A DNA stretch of 64,000 bases from Amycolatopsis viridis (GCF_011758765.1 NZ_JAANOU010000001.1:3162001-3226000); one strand, 5' to 3'. Positions 42,556-51,775 are shown, numbered from the stretch's first letter. Notes: generated by a model not told the origin, from the letters alone. Program-made: numbers and translations.

Positions 42556-43493
42556 CCGGACTCGGCGGCGAAGCGGCGTTCCAGGTCGTGCACCTCGGGC
42601 AGTCCGATCAGGTCGGTGAACTCGCCGAACGACGGCAGCCGCGGCAGCGCGGCGGCGGGCGTGCCGTCCGCGCGCACGGTCTCCAGCAGGGCGCGCACCG
42701 CCGCGGTCGCCGCGAGCAGCGCCCCGATCGGGTACAGCACCAGCGAAAAGCCCAGTTCGCCGATCCGCTCCAGCGACAGCGGGGGCGTGCGCCCGCCCTC
42801 GGCCCAGTTGAACACGAGCGGGGCCACCCCGGACAGCTCGCGGGCGACCGTGGCGAGGTCCTCCTCGCTGGTCGGCGCCTCCACGAACAGCAGGTCCGCA
42901 CCGGCGTCGGCGTAGGCGCGGGCGCGGTCGACGGCGTCGGCGAGCCCGTGCACCGCGGCGGCGTCGGTGCGCGCGATGATCACGAAGTCCGGGTCCCGCC
43001 GGGCGGCGACCGCGGCGCGCACCTTGCCGGCCATCTCCTCGCGGGGGATGACCGCCTTGCCGCTGAGGTGCCCGCACTTCTTCGGGCTGACCTGGTCCTC
43101 CAGGTGGACGCCGGCCACCCCGGCCTGCTCGTAGGCCCGCACGGTCCGGACCACGTTGAGCGCGTTGCCGTAGCCGGTGTCGGCGTCGGCGATCACCGGC
43201 ACGTCCACGGCGGCGGCCAGGCGCCGCGCCTGGTCCACCATCTCGGTGCCGGTCAGCAGGCCGACGTCGGGTCGCCCGATCAGGGACGCGGTGGCACCGA
43301 ACCCGGTCAGGTAGACCACGTCGAAGCCGGCCTGTTCGATCAGCCGGGCGGAGAGCGCGTCGTAGGCACCGGGCGCCACCAGCGGTCCCGGGGCCGCGAG
43401 CAGCTCGCGCAACCGCTTCCGGGGTGGTGGCCCCGAGCCCAGCAGATCTCCCACCGCGTCCTCCCGCTGTCCGGTCCCGTCGAGGTCCGTCAC
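42552..43493 (-). CDS. Isocitrate lyase/PEP mutase superfamily protein
   Basis: A 313-residue TIM-barrel lyase. VYLTGFGATASLIGRPDVGL, IADADTGYGNALNV with the Mg-binding acids, and the catalytic loop KKCGHLSGK with the lyase cysteine are all present. This favours a 2-methylisocitrate- or dimethylmalate-type lyase over a phosphonate mutase. Substrate not certain. It converges with the GH43 gene (four-base overlap of ends) and is divergent from the carotenoid operon. Confidence 0.87.
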   Translation of the reverse strand: MTDLDGTGQREDAVGDLLGSGPPPRKRLRELLAAPGPLVAPGAYDALSARLIEQAGFDVVYLTGFGATASLIGRPDVGLLTGTEMVDQARRLAAAVDVPVIADADTGYGNALNVVRTVRAYEQAGVAGVHLEDQVSPKKCGHLSGKAVIPREEMAGKVRAAVAARRDPDFVIIARTDAAAVHGLADAVDRARAYADAGADLLFVEAPTSEEDLATVARELSGVAPLVFNWAEGGRTPPLSLERIGELGFSLVLYPIGALLAATAAVRALLETVRADGTPAAALPRLPSFGEFTDLIGLPEVHDLERRFAAESG

Positions 43494-43531
43494 CTACGCT
43501 AGTCCCCGGGGACGGCAGCGCACCGGGTGGA

Positions 43532-43556
43532 CAACGTCGCAACGTTCGTGCAACGT
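43532..43556. promoter_or_regulatory. Three direct CAACGT repeats before the carotenoid operon
   Basis: CAACGT at 43532-43537, 43540-43545 and 43551-43556; the last two extend to GCAACGTTC. They lie 38-62 bases before the crtI start in the region shared with the divergent lyase gene, at the place of the core promoter. A regulator of pigment formation may bind here. Confidence 0.45.
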
Positions 43557-43593
43557 TCTAGCTGTCCGAGCGGGGTGAGTGAGGGGTGGCGGG

Positions 43594-45102
43594 ATGCGGA
43601 CCGTGACAGGCCCGGCGGATCGGATCGTCGTGGTCGGCGCGGGGTTGTCCGGGCTGGCGGCGGCGCTGCACCTGGCCGGGCGGGGACGGCAGGTGACCGT
43701 GGTCGAGCGCGAGCCGGTGCCCGGTGGGCGGACCGGGCGGCTGGACCTCGGCGGCTACCGGATCGACACCGGACCCACGGTGCTGACGATGCCGGGCATC
43801 GTCGAGGAGACCCTGGCCGCGGTCGGGGACAGCCTGGCCGGCCGCCTCGACCTCGTCCCGGTCACGCCCGCCTACCGGGCTCGCTTCGCCGACGGCAGCA
43901 GCCTCGACGTGCACAGCGACGCCGAGGCGATGACCGAGGCCGTCCGGGCGTTCGCCGGCCCGTCCGAAGCCGCCGGCTACCGGCGCCTGCGCGACTGGCT
44001 CACGCGGCTCTACCGCACCGAGTTCGACCGGTTCATCGCTGCGAACTTCGACTCGCCGCTGGCACTGGTGACCCCGCACCTGGCGCGGCTGGTCGCGATG
44101 GGCGCCTTCGGGCCGCTGGACCGCAAGATCGGGCAGTTCGTGCGCGACGAGCGGTTGCGCCGGGTGTTCTCCTTCCAGTCGCTCTACGCCGGACAGTCGC
44201 CGCAGCACGCCCTCGCCGTGTACGCGGTGATCGCCTACATGGACACCGTGGCCGGCGTGTTCTTCCCGCGCGGTGGCATGCGCGCGCTGCCCGACGCCCT
44301 CGCCGCGGCCGCCGCGGATGCCGGCGTGGAATTCCGCTACGGCACCGAGGTCACCGGACTGGACCGGTCCGGCTCCCGGGTCAAGGCCGTGCACACGACC
44401 GACGGCAGCCTGCCGGCCGACGCCGTCGTGCTCACCACCGAACTGCCGGCCGCCTACCGCCTGCTCGGCCGCACGCCGCGGCGGCCGGTGCCGCTGCGGG
44501 CCGCGCCGTCGGCCGTCGTCGTGCACGTCGGCACCCGGCGGCGCTGCGACACCGCGCACCACACCATCCTGTTCGGCGCGGCGTGGCGGCGGACGTTCCA
44601 CGAGCTGATCTCCCAGGGACGGCTGATGAGCGACCCCTCGCTGCTGGTCACGCGGCCCACGGCCACCGACCCGGCGCTCGCCCCGGACGGGCGCGAGCTG
44701 CTCTACGTGCTGGCGCCCGCGCCGAACCTGGCCCGCGGCGCGGTGGACTGGGACCGCGTCGGGGACGCCTACGCCGACGAGGTCCTCGGGCACGCGGCGG
44801 AGCGGCTGCTGCCCGGTCTGGACGGGACGATCGAAGCCCGGCACGTGGTCACGCCGGCCGGCTGGGCACGGCAGGGCATGCTCGCCGGCACGCCGTTCGC
44901 GCTGGCCCACACCGTGGCCCAGACCGGCCCGTTCCGCCCGCGCAACCTGGTGCGGGGCACCGGCAACGTGGTCCTCGCCGGCGGCAGCACCGCCCCCGGG
45001 GTCGGCGTGCCGACGGCGCTGATCTCCGGGCGGCTGGCCGCCGACCGGATCACCGGGGTGACGCTCCCCGCGGCCCGGCCGGTCGTGGTGACGGCCCGAT
45101 GA
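43594..45102 (+). CDS. crtI: Phytoene desaturase
   Basis: A 502-residue CrtI-type flavoprotein. The FAD motif VVVGAGLSGLAAALHLAGRG and VVEREPVPGGRTGRLDLGGY stand at the start; the C-terminal signature GTGNVVLAGGSTAPGVGVPT closes the protein. It converts phytoene to lycopene in the membrane. ATG at 43594, preceded by GAGGGG, is preferred over one five codons upstream. It overlaps crtB by ATGA and heads a seven-gene operon. Confidence 0.95.
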   Translation: MRTVTGPADRIVVVGAGLSGLAAALHLAGRGRQVTVVEREPVPGGRTGRLDLGGYRIDTGPTVLTMPGIVEETLAAVGDSLAGRLDLVPVTPAYRARFADGSSLDVHSDAEAMTEAVRAFAGPSEAAGYRRLRDWLTRLYRTEFDRFIAANFDSPLALVTPHLARLVAMGAFGPLDRKIGQFVRDERLRRVFSFQSLYAGQSPQHALAVYAVIAYMDTVAGVFFPRGGMRALPDALAAAAADAGVEFRYGTEVTGLDRSGSRVKAVHTTDGSLPADAVVLTTELPAAYRLLGRTPRRPVPLRAAPSAVVVHVGTRRRCDTAHHTILFGAAWRRTFHELISQGRLMSDPSLLVTRPTATDPALAPDGRELLYVLAPAPNLARGAVDWDRVGDAYADEVLGHAAERLLPGLDGTIEARHVVTPAGWARQGMLAGTPFALAHTVAQTGPFRPRNLVRGTGNVVLAGGSTAPGVGVPTALISGRLAADRITGVTLPAARPVVVTAR

Positions 45103-46061
45103 GCGGCGCGCTGGACGCCGCCGGCATCACCGAACCGCGGCTGCGCGAGTCCTATCTCCGCTGCCGCCGCCTCAACGCCCAGCACGGCCGCACCTACTAC
45201 CTGGCCACCCGGCTGCTGACCAAACCGCAGCGCCCGGCGGTGCACGCGCTCTACGGGTTCGCCCGGTTCGCCGACGACATCGTCGATTCCGCGCCACCGG
45301 GCAGTGATCCCGTGCACCGGCTGGAAGCGCTTTCCGCCGCGCTGCTCACCGGTCTGGACACCGGCCACAGCGACGACCCGATCCTCGCCGCGGTGGTGGA
45401 CACCGCGTCCCGCTACGGGATCCGGCGCGACCTGTTCACCGCATTCCTCGACTCGATGCGGATGGACCTCACCATCACCGGCTACCCGGACCGGGCGGCG
45501 CTGGATCGCTACGTGCACGGCTCGGCCGAGGTGATCGGCCTGCAGATGCTGCCGGTGCTGGGCACCGCGGGCGAGCCGGACGAGGCCGCCCCGTACGCAG
45601 CGGCGCTGGGCAAGGCGTTCCAGCTGACGAACTTCCTGCGCGACGTCGCCGAGGACCTCGACCGGGGCCGCGTGTACCTGCCCGAGGACGAGCTGGCCGC
45701 GTTCGGCGTCGACCGCGAGCTGCTGACCTGGTGCCGCCACACCGGTCGCACCGATCCGAAGGTCCGCGCGGCGCTCGCCGCCCAGCACGCCACCACCCGG
45801 GCGATCTACACCTACGCCCGCGCGGGCATCGACCGGCTGCACCCGGTGTCCCGGCCGTGCATCACGACCGCCCTGGTGCTGTACTCGGAGATCCTGGACC
45901 GGATCGAGGCGGCCGGGTTCGCGGTCTTCGCGCACCGCGCGCGGGTCGGCCACGGCCGCCGCGCGCGGCTGGCGGTCTCCGGGCTGGTCCGGGCGATGTG
46001 GGCCAGACGGGGACGGCGGGCGGCCGGGCTGACCGCGGCGGCGACGGAGAGGTGGGCGTGA
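45099..46061 (+). CDS. crtB: Phytoene synthase
   Basis: A 320-residue prenyltransferase that condenses two geranylgeranyl diphosphates. Both Asp-rich motifs are present: FARFADDIVD near residue 57 and LRDVAEDLDRGRVYLP near residue 185. TYYLATRLLTKPQRPAVHALY is the expected opening. Its ATG overlaps the crtI stop. No GGPP synthase (crtE) is in the window, so the substrate must come from elsewhere in the genome. Confidence 0.95.
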   Translation: MSGALDAAGITEPRLRESYLRCRRLNAQHGRTYYLATRLLTKPQRPAVHALYGFARFADDIVDSAPPGSDPVHRLEALSAALLTGLDTGHSDDPILAAVVDTASRYGIRRDLFTAFLDSMRMDLTITGYPDRAALDRYVHGSAEVIGLQMLPVLGTAGEPDEAAPYAAALGKAFQLTNFLRDVAEDLDRGRVYLPEDELAAFGVDRELLTWCRHTGRTDPKVRAALAAQHATTRAIYTYARAGIDRLHPVSRPCITTALVLYSEILDRIEAAGFAVFAHRARVGHGRRARLAVSGLVRAMWARRGRRAAGLTAAATERWA

Positions 46062-46062
46062 G

Positions 46063-46398
46063 GTGGACCGCTACCAGTACCTGCTCGTCCTGGCGGGGTG
46101 CGTGCTGATCACCCTGCCGCTGGAGTTCCTGGGCGCGCGGGTGTACCGGCGGCCGGTGGCGCTGGCGCGCGCGGTGCTCCCGGTCGCGCTGGTGTTCGTG
46201 GTGTGGGACGCGATCGCGATCGCCTGGCGGGTGTGGTGGTACAACCCCGACTACGTCACCGGGGTGCGGCTGCCGTTCGCGATCCCGCTGGAGGAAGTGC
46301 TGTTCTTCCTGGTCATCCCCGTGTGCGGGGTGCTGACCTACGGGTGCGTACAGGCGATGCTCGCCCGGCTGCGCGCGCCGCGGAAGGTCCGCCGGTGA
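46063..46398 (+). CDS. crtYc: Lycopene cyclase subunit CrtYc-type
   Basis: A 111-residue membrane protein with three helices. YNPDYVTGVRLPFAIPLEEV is the CarR/CrtYc signature, with the acidic pair (EE) thought to be catalytic. Works as a heterodimer with the next gene. GTG start one base after the crtB stop; its stop overlaps the next start by four bases. Length matches Gram-positive split cyclases. Confidence 0.93.
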   Translation: MDRYQYLLVLAGCVLITLPLEFLGARVYRRPVALARAVLPVALVFVVWDAIAIAWRVWWYNPDYVTGVRLPFAIPLEEVLFFLVIPVCGVLTYGCVQAMLARLRAPRKVRR

Positions 46399-46715
46399 CC
46401 GGGCTGGGGTACACCGTGCCCGCCGTGCTGGCGGTGATCGCGGTGTGCGTGTGGGAGCTGGCGTACCTGCGCACCGGGCTGTTCCGCAAACCGGCCTACT
46501 GGATCGCGATGGTGATCGTGATCGGCTTCCAGATCCCGGTGGACGGCTGGCTGACCAAGCTGAGCGCGCCGATCGTGCAGTACGCGCCGGAGCACACCAG
46601 CGGCCTGCGATTCCCGTGGGACATCCCGGTGGAGGACTTCCTGTTCGGGTTCGCGCTGGTCACCGCGGTGCTGCTGCTGTGGGAGCGGCGCACCGGCAGG
46701 CAGGAGGACTCGTGA
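46395..46715 (+). CDS. crtYd: Lycopene cyclase subunit CrtYd-type
   Basis: A 106-residue membrane protein with three helices, the second half of the heterodimeric cyclase. FQIPVDGWLTKLSAPIVQYA and RFPWDIPVEDFLFGFALVT carry the PxE(D) motif shared with CrtYc. Together they cyclise lycopene to beta-carotene. GTG start in a GTGA overlap; the next gene again starts within its stop region. Confidence 0.92.
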   Translation: MTGLGYTVPAVLAVIAVCVWELAYLRTGLFRKPAYWIAMVIVIGFQIPVDGWLTKLSAPIVQYAPEHTSGLRFPWDIPVEDFLFGFALVTAVLLLWERRTGRQEDS

Positions 46716-47449
46716 CCCTGGACCGCACCGGCCTGGCCCGGCACGAGGTGCCCGCCGCGTTCGACACCGGCGCGGCCGCCTACGACCGGCTGGTCGGCGC
46801 CAACCCCGGCTACCACCGGCACCTGCGGCTGTCCGCGCGCCGGATGCAGCTGCCCCACGGCGGCCGGGGCCTGCGCCTGCTCGACGCCGGGTGCGGCACC
46901 GGTGCGTCCACCGCCGCGCTGCTGGCGGCCGCGCCGCACGCCGAGATCGTCGCCGTCGACGCGTCCGCCGGGATGCTCGCCCAGGCCCGGCGCAAGTCCT
47001 GGCCGCCCACCGTCCACTTCGTCCACAGCCCGGTCGAGGGCCTGGCCGCCGCGGGCGTCACCGGGCCGTTCGACGGCGTGTTCGCCGCGTACCTGATCCG
47101 CAACCTCGCCGACCCGGGCGGCCAGCTGCGTGCGCTGCGGGCGCTGCTCAAACCCGGCGGCACCTTCGCCGCGCACGAGTACGCGGTGCGCGACTCCCGC
47201 GTCGCGACGCTGGTCTGGCACGCGGTGTGCTGGAGCGTCATCATTCCGGCCGGGCGGCTGGCCACCGGGGACGCGACCCTCTACCGGCACCTGTGGCGCA
47301 GCGCGCTCACCTTCGACGGCGCCGCCGGGTTCCGGCGGCGGCTGGCCGACGCCGGGTTCACCGCCGTGCACAGCGAGACGATGACCGGGTGGCAGCGCGG
47401 TGTCGTGCACACGTTCCTGGCCACCAATCCCGGGGAGGAGACCGCGTGA
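46712..47449 (+). CDS. Class I SAM methyltransferase of the carotenoid operon (CrtT-like)
   Basis: A 245-residue UbiE-like methyltransferase. Motif I is LLDAGCGTGASTAAL near residue 52, then IVAVDASAGMLAQARR and YLIRNLADPGGQLRALRALL. Located between cyclase and crtU as in actinobacterial isorenieratene clusters, where a methyltransferase called CrtT is common but of unclear role. GTG start in a GTGA overlap. Ring formation itself by CrtU does not need SAM, so it may tailor the end product. Confidence 0.85.
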   Translation: MTLDRTGLARHEVPAAFDTGAAAYDRLVGANPGYHRHLRLSARRMQLPHGGRGLRLLDAGCGTGASTAALLAAAPHAEIVAVDASAGMLAQARRKSWPPTVHFVHSPVEGLAAAGVTGPFDGVFAAYLIRNLADPGGQLRALRALLKPGGTFAAHEYAVRDSRVATLVWHAVCWSVIIPAGRLATGDATLYRHLWRSALTFDGAAGFRRRLADAGFTAVHSETMTGWQRGVVHTFLATNPGEETA

Positions 47450-48960
47450 GGGACCGTCGCGCCGTCCGGCACCGCGCGCCCACCGGTGCCGCGGACGCCG
47501 GCACCCGGCCGCACCGGCCGTCGGTGGTGGTGGCCGGCGGCGGGATCGCGGGCCTGACCGCCGCCACCGCGCTGGCCGAACGCGGGGTCACGGTCACCGT
47601 GCTCGAGCGCGAGAACGAGCTCGGCGGCCGGGTCGCCGCCTGGCGCGAGCAGCTGCCCGACGGCAGCACGGTGTCCATGAGCCGCGGCTTCCACGCCTTC
47701 TTCCGCCAGTACTACAACCTGCGCGCCCTGCTGCGCCGCGCCGACCCGGGCCTGGCGCGGCTGACCCCGGTGCCGGACTACCCGCTGGTCGACGGCGCGG
47801 GCCGGCGCGACACCTTCCGCGGCCTGCCGCGCACGCCGCCGTGGAACGCGCTCGCGTTCGCGCTGCGCAGCCCCACGTTCCGGCCGGCCGACCTGCTGCG
47901 GCTCAACGCGCGGGCGGCCGCACCGCTGGCCGCGGTGTCGGTGCCGGAGACCTACGAGCGGCTCGACGGGATCGACGCGCAGACGTTCCTGGAACGCATC
48001 AACTTCCCGCCCGCTGCCCGGCACCTGGCGTTCGAGGTGTTCTCCCGCAGCTTCTTCGCACCGCCGTCGCGCATGTCCGCGGCCGAGCTGGCGACCATGT
48101 TCCACCTGTACTTCCTCGGCTCGTCCGAAGGGCTCGTGTTCGACGTGCCGGACGCCGCGTACGACACCGCGCTGTGGGAGCCGCTGCGGGTGTACCTGCT
48201 GCGGCTGGGCGTGCGGTTCCACCACCGCACCCAGGTCCGCACCGTGGCGCGGGACGGCGCGCGATGGCTGGTCGACGGGGTGCCCGCCGACGGGGTCGTG
48301 CTCGCCACCGACGTGGCCGGGCTGCGCTCGATCGTGTCGTCGTCGCCGGACCTCGCCGACGACGACTGGCGGGCCCGCGTGCTCGGGCTGCGCACCGCCC
48401 CGCCGTTCCTGGTGCACCGGCTGTGGCTGGACCGTCCCGTCGCGCCGGACCGGCCCGCGTTCCTGGCCACCGGCGGGCTCGACCCGCTGGACAACATCAG
48501 CGTCCTGGACCGCTACGAGCGGGAGGCCGCCACCTGGGCCCGCGATCGTGGCGGCTCCGTCGTGGAGCTGCACGCCTACGCCTGCAGTAGCGACACCGAC
48601 GGGACCGTCCCGGCGCTGCGCACACGGCTGCTGCAGCGCCTGCACCAGCTCTACCCGGAGACCGCGCACGCCGGGATCGCCGGTGAGCTGGTGCAGTGGC
48701 GGCAGGACTGCCCGTTGTTCGGGGTGGGCGACTTCGCGCGGCGGCCCCGGGTGCGCACGCCGTTCGACGGGCTGGTGCTGGCCGGGGACGGGATCCGCAT
48801 CGACCTTCCGGTCGCGCTGATGGAACGGGCGGCCACGACCGGCTGGCACGCCGCGAACTGCCTGCTCGCGCGGTGGGGGCTGGCCGGCCACGAACTGACC
48901 ACCGTGCCGGTCCGCGGGCGGTTCGCGCCGCTGCGGGCCCTGGCCTCGCTAGGAGGGTGA
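47446..48960 (+). CDS. crtU: Carotene beta-ring desaturase/methyl-shift enzyme (isorenieratene synthase)
   Basis: A 504-residue FAD enzyme. VVVAGGGIAGLTAATALAER binds FAD; VSMSRGFHAFFRQYYNLRAL is the CrtU signature, and LVLAGDGIRIDLPVALMERA the end motif. It turns the beta-rings of beta-carotene into aromatic phi-rings through desaturation and a methyl shift. GTG start overlaps the methyltransferase stop. About 20 residues at the N-terminus are probably unstructured. Its presence predicts isorenieratene-type aromatic pigment. Confidence 0.92.
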   Translation: MRDRRAVRHRAPTGAADAGTRPHRPSVVVAGGGIAGLTAATALAERGVTVTVLERENELGGRVAAWREQLPDGSTVSMSRGFHAFFRQYYNLRALLRRADPGLARLTPVPDYPLVDGAGRRDTFRGLPRTPPWNALAFALRSPTFRPADLLRLNARAAAPLAAVSVPETYERLDGIDAQTFLERINFPPAARHLAFEVFSRSFFAPPSRMSAAELATMFHLYFLGSSEGLVFDVPDAAYDTALWEPLRVYLLRLGVRFHHRTQVRTVARDGARWLVDGVPADGVVLATDVAGLRSIVSSSPDLADDDWRARVLGLRTAPPFLVHRLWLDRPVAPDRPAFLATGGLDPLDNISVLDRYEREAATWARDRGGSVVELHAYACSSDTDGTVPALRTRLLQRLHQLYPETAHAGIAGELVQWRQDCPLFGVGDFARRPRVRTPFDGLVLAGDGIRIDLPVALMERAATTGWHAANCLLARWGLAGHELTTVPVRGRFAPLRALASLGG

Positions 48961-48961
48961 G

Positions 48962-49966
48962 ATGGCGCCGCGCTGGCCCCGGGACTGGCCGTTGCAACCG
49001 ATCCCGCGCCTGCCGTGGGCCCGGCAGGAACCGACCTACCGGGACGCCCGGCCGTCGCTGATCGAGGCCGCGCTGAAGCGGGCCGAGGCGCGGCCGTCGG
49101 GCAACTGGTACGTGTTCGCGGGCGCGCGGGACGTGCGCGCGGACCGCCCGTACGGGTTCTCCGTCGCCGGGACCGAACTGGTCGCGTGGCGGGACAGCGC
49201 GGGGAAACTGCTGGTCGCGCCGGGTGCCTGCCCGCATCTGGGCGCACCGTTGGCGCTGGGCCGGGTCGACGACGGCGGGTTGCGGTGCCGGTGGCACGGG
49301 CTGCGGGTGGACGAGCGGTCGTGCCTGCCCGCGTTCGACGACGGGGTGCTGGCGTGGGTGCGGCTGGACCGGGCGGGCGGTGAGGAACCGCTGGCGGCGC
49401 CGGTCGTGGTCGAGCGGCCCGCGGCCGGGGTGGACTCGGTGGCGCAGCTGGTCGGGGTGTGCGAACCGCGGGATGTGATCGCGAACCGGCTCGACCCGTG
49501 GCACGGTTCCTGGTTCCACCCGTACTCGTTCACCCGGCTGTCGGTGCTGTCCGCGCCGGCCGAGGGCGAGGTGGCCGAGGCGGACGACCGGTTCGCGGTG
49601 TCGGTGACCTTCCGGGTCACCCCGGCGCTGGGTGTGCCGGTGACCGCGGAGTTCACCTGCCCGGAGCCGCGGACGATCGTCATGCGCATCACCGGTGGCG
49701 AGGGTGCCGGCAGCGTGGTCGAGACGCACGCGACGCCGCTGGGCCCGGGCGCCGACGGGCGCCCGCGCACCGCGGTGATCGAGGCCGTGGTGGCGGCGTC
49801 GGACCGCCCCGGCTTCCGGCTCGCGCGGGCGGCCGCTCCCCTGCTGCGCCCGGTGATGCGCCACGCGGCGGCCCGGTTGTGGCGGGACGACCTCGCCTAC
49901 GCCGAGCGCCGCTATCAGTTGCGCGCGCGGGACTGGGCCACCCGGTCCGACGCCGGCCACACGTAG
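48962..49966 (+). CDS. Rieske [2Fe-2S] protein of the carotenoid operon (DUF5914-type)
   Basis: A 334-residue Rieske oxygenase-like protein. The cluster ligands are Cys90 and His92 (CPHLG) and Cys109 and His112 (CRWHGL). A START-like domain follows with NRLDPWHGSWFHPYSF, the equivalent of the mononuclear iron site. It begins two bases after crtU with AGGAGGG upstream. Family members recur in actinobacterial aromatic carotenoid clusters; ring hydroxylation is a reasonable guess. Its end overlaps the convergent gene at 49915. Confidence 0.85.
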   Translation: MAPRWPRDWPLQPIPRLPWARQEPTYRDARPSLIEAALKRAEARPSGNWYVFAGARDVRADRPYGFSVAGTELVAWRDSAGKLLVAPGACPHLGAPLALGRVDDGGLRCRWHGLRVDERSCLPAFDDGVLAWVRLDRAGGEEPLAAPVVVERPAAGVDSVAQLVGVCEPRDVIANRLDPWHGSWFHPYSFTRLSVLSAPAEGEVAEADDRFAVSVTFRVTPALGVPVTAEFTCPEPRTIVMRITGGEGAGSVVETHATPLGPGADGRPRTAVIEAVVAASDRPGFRLARAAAPLLRPVMRHAAARLWRDDLAYAERRYQLRARDWATRSDAGHT

Positions 49967-50400
49967 GGCAGATCGTCCGGCACCCCGGGGAAGAACCGCC
50001 GGTAGTGGTCCTGGTCCTTGTGCAGCAGGGCCGACTGGTGGCTGCGGTGGAAGCCCGGATCACCGAGCCACGGCGGCATCTCCCCCGCCTCGTGCAGTGC
50101 CTGCTCGTCACGCGGCTGCGCCACGCCGGTCGCGCGCAGCAGGTCACCGGTCAGCTTCACCGCGCACGTGTCGGCGTGCCCGGCCGCGCACCAGACCCGG
50201 CACACCTCCAGGCCGTACCGCGTCAGCGCCTCCTCGTACCCGGTCCACATCTTCGCGGCCGGGTGGTGCCGCCACCCGTAGCCCGGCACCGTCAGCGCCC
50301 GCAGCACCTGCAAGGTCTCCACGCGCTGCTTGCCCAGGCGCCGGCTGTCCAGGACGCGCGCGGTGTCCGCGAACCCCGGGTAGGGCAGGAAGGTCTGCAT
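49915..50400 (-). CDS. MSMEG_6728-like hypothetical protein
   Basis: A 161-residue cytosolic protein. The opening MQTFLPYPGFADTARVLDSR with RLGKQRVETLQVLRAL and HHPAAKMWTGYEEALTRYG is conserved in a family of pyrimidine-dimer-glycosylase-like proteins of actinobacteria and phages. Function not established. It ends inside the last 52 bases of the Rieske gene. It follows the gene at 50844 with no intergenic base and is probably cotranscribed with it. Confidence 0.82.
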   Translation of the reverse strand: MQTFLPYPGFADTARVLDSRRLGKQRVETLQVLRALTVPGYGWRHHPAAKMWTGYEEALTRYGLEVCRVWCAAGHADTCAVKLTGDLLRATGVAQPRDEQALHEAGEMPPWLGDPGFHRSHQSALLHKDQDHYRRFFPGVPDDLPYVWPASDRVAQSRARN

Positions 50401-50844
50401 TCACCCCACCCATTCGTCCGGCGTCGCCTCGTGACCGTCCACCCCCCGTGACCGCCGCTCACGTTTCAGTTCCGCCTCGAACAGGTGCCGCCACCCGCCG
50501 GTCAGCTCGCGCGCCCGCTGCTCGAGCGCGCGGAACGGCTGGTAGTAGGTGTCGTCGAAGTCCTCGACCACCTGGAACGTCCAGCGGCCCGGCAGCACGT
50601 TGCGGCCCACCAGCTCCCGCGCGACACGGTCGGCGAACTCGCCGTGACCGGCCACGCGCAACAGCTCCACGGCCTCGCCGACGGCGAAGTCGGCGGTGCC
50701 GGTCATGCGGTGGAACTGGTAGAGGTGCCCGCGGGCCACCTCGAGCGTCTCCAGCGCCTCGGTGAGCTTGCCGACCGCCTCCACGGTGGCCCGGTCGTAG
50801 CGGCCGGCCTCAGGGGCGTCGTCGTCGAGTCGGGTGTCTGTCAT
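50401..50844 (-). CDS. Hypothetical helical protein
   Basis: A 147-residue acidic protein rich in predicted helix: VEAVGKLTEALETLEVARGH, LYQFHRMTGTADFAVGEAVE and FRALEQRARELTGGWRHLFE. No known catalytic motif or membrane segment. Relatives are common hypothetical proteins in Pseudonocardiaceae and mycobacteria. ATG opening MTDTRLD; the stop abuts the next gene. Confidence 0.75.
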   Translation of the reverse strand: MTDTRLDDDAPEAGRYDRATVEAVGKLTEALETLEVARGHLYQFHRMTGTADFAVGEAVELLRVAGHGEFADRVARELVGRNVLPGRWTFQVVEDFDDTYYQPFRALEQRARELTGGWRHLFEAELKRERRSRGVDGHEATPDEWVG

Positions 50845-50872
50845 GGGTGCCGGATACCCACTACAAACCGTT

Positions 50873-51775
50873 TCACAACCGTTGCGACGTGAGCACCGGT
50901 TCACGCCGGGGCCGGGTGCGCGACACCGCGACCCCGGCCAGGCACAGCACGCCCCCGGCCAGGGACAACCAGGCCGGCACCTCACCGAGTACCGTCCACG
51001 ACATCAGCACCACGACCGCCGGGACGGCGTAGGTGGTCGAGCCCATCTTCCCCGCGGTGGTGCGGGCCAGCGCGTAGGCCCAGGTGGTGAACGCCAGGGC
51101 GGTCGGGAACACGCCGAGGTAGACCACGGCGAGCACCGCCCCGGCCGGTGCCGCGGCGAGTTCGCCGGCCAGCTGACCGGCGAACGGCAGGCACGCGAGG
51201 GTGCCGGTGAGGCAGCCGAACGTGGTGACCTGCAGCGCCGAGGCGTGCCGCAGGGCGGGCTTCTGGCCGACGACCCCGCCGGCGTAGGTGATGGCGGCGA
51301 CCACGCACAACACGACGCCGAGTACCGACGCGTGTCCGCGCCCGGACATCGACAGCCCCACGACCACCGCACCGGCGAACGACACGGCGAGCCCGGCCAG
51401 CAGCCGCTTCGGGAAGCCCTCCCGCAGCAGACGCCCGCCGAGCAGGGCGATGAGGATCGGCCCGATGTTGACCAGCATCGCGGCCGTGCCCGCATCCACC
51501 AGCTCCTCGCCCCAGTTCAGGACGACCATGTAGGCGCCGAACCAGAGGAGACCGGAGATCACGATGCCCGGCCACGCCGCGCGCCCCGGCAGCCCCGCCC
51601 GCCGGAGGCCCAGGAAAACGAGGAGGGTGACACTCCCCGCGGCGAGCCGCCCGAGCGCCAGTGCCCCCGGGGAGAAGTACTGACCGGCTGCCCGGATGGC
51701 AACGAAAGCCGACGCCCAGAGCACAACGGTGACCCCCGCCGCGGCCACCGCCCGGCGATCCCTGCTGACCTGCAT
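50873..51775 (-). CDS. EamA/DMT-superfamily exporter
   Basis: A 300-residue protein with ten hydrophobic helices in two EamA repeats. VVLWASAFVAIRAAGQYFSP in repeat one and GVVLCVVAAITYAGGVVGQK at the start of repeat two are characteristic. It should export metabolites or amino acids. No regulator or substrate gene lies beside it. Its promoter faces the tRNA-Leu region. Confidence 0.9.
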   Translation of the reverse strand: MQVSRDRRAVAAAGVTVVLWASAFVAIRAAGQYFSPGALALGRLAAGSVTLLVFLGLRRAGLPGRAAWPGIVISGLLWFGAYMVVLNWGEELVDAGTAAMLVNIGPILIALLGGRLLREGFPKRLLAGLAVSFAGAVVVGLSMSGRGHASVLGVVLCVVAAITYAGGVVGQKPALRHASALQVTTFGCLTGTLACLPFAGQLAGELAAAPAGAVLAVVYLGVFPTALAFTTWAYALARTTAGKMGSTTYAVPAVVVLMSWTVLGEVPAWLSLAGGVLCLAGVAVSRTRPRREPVLTSQRL

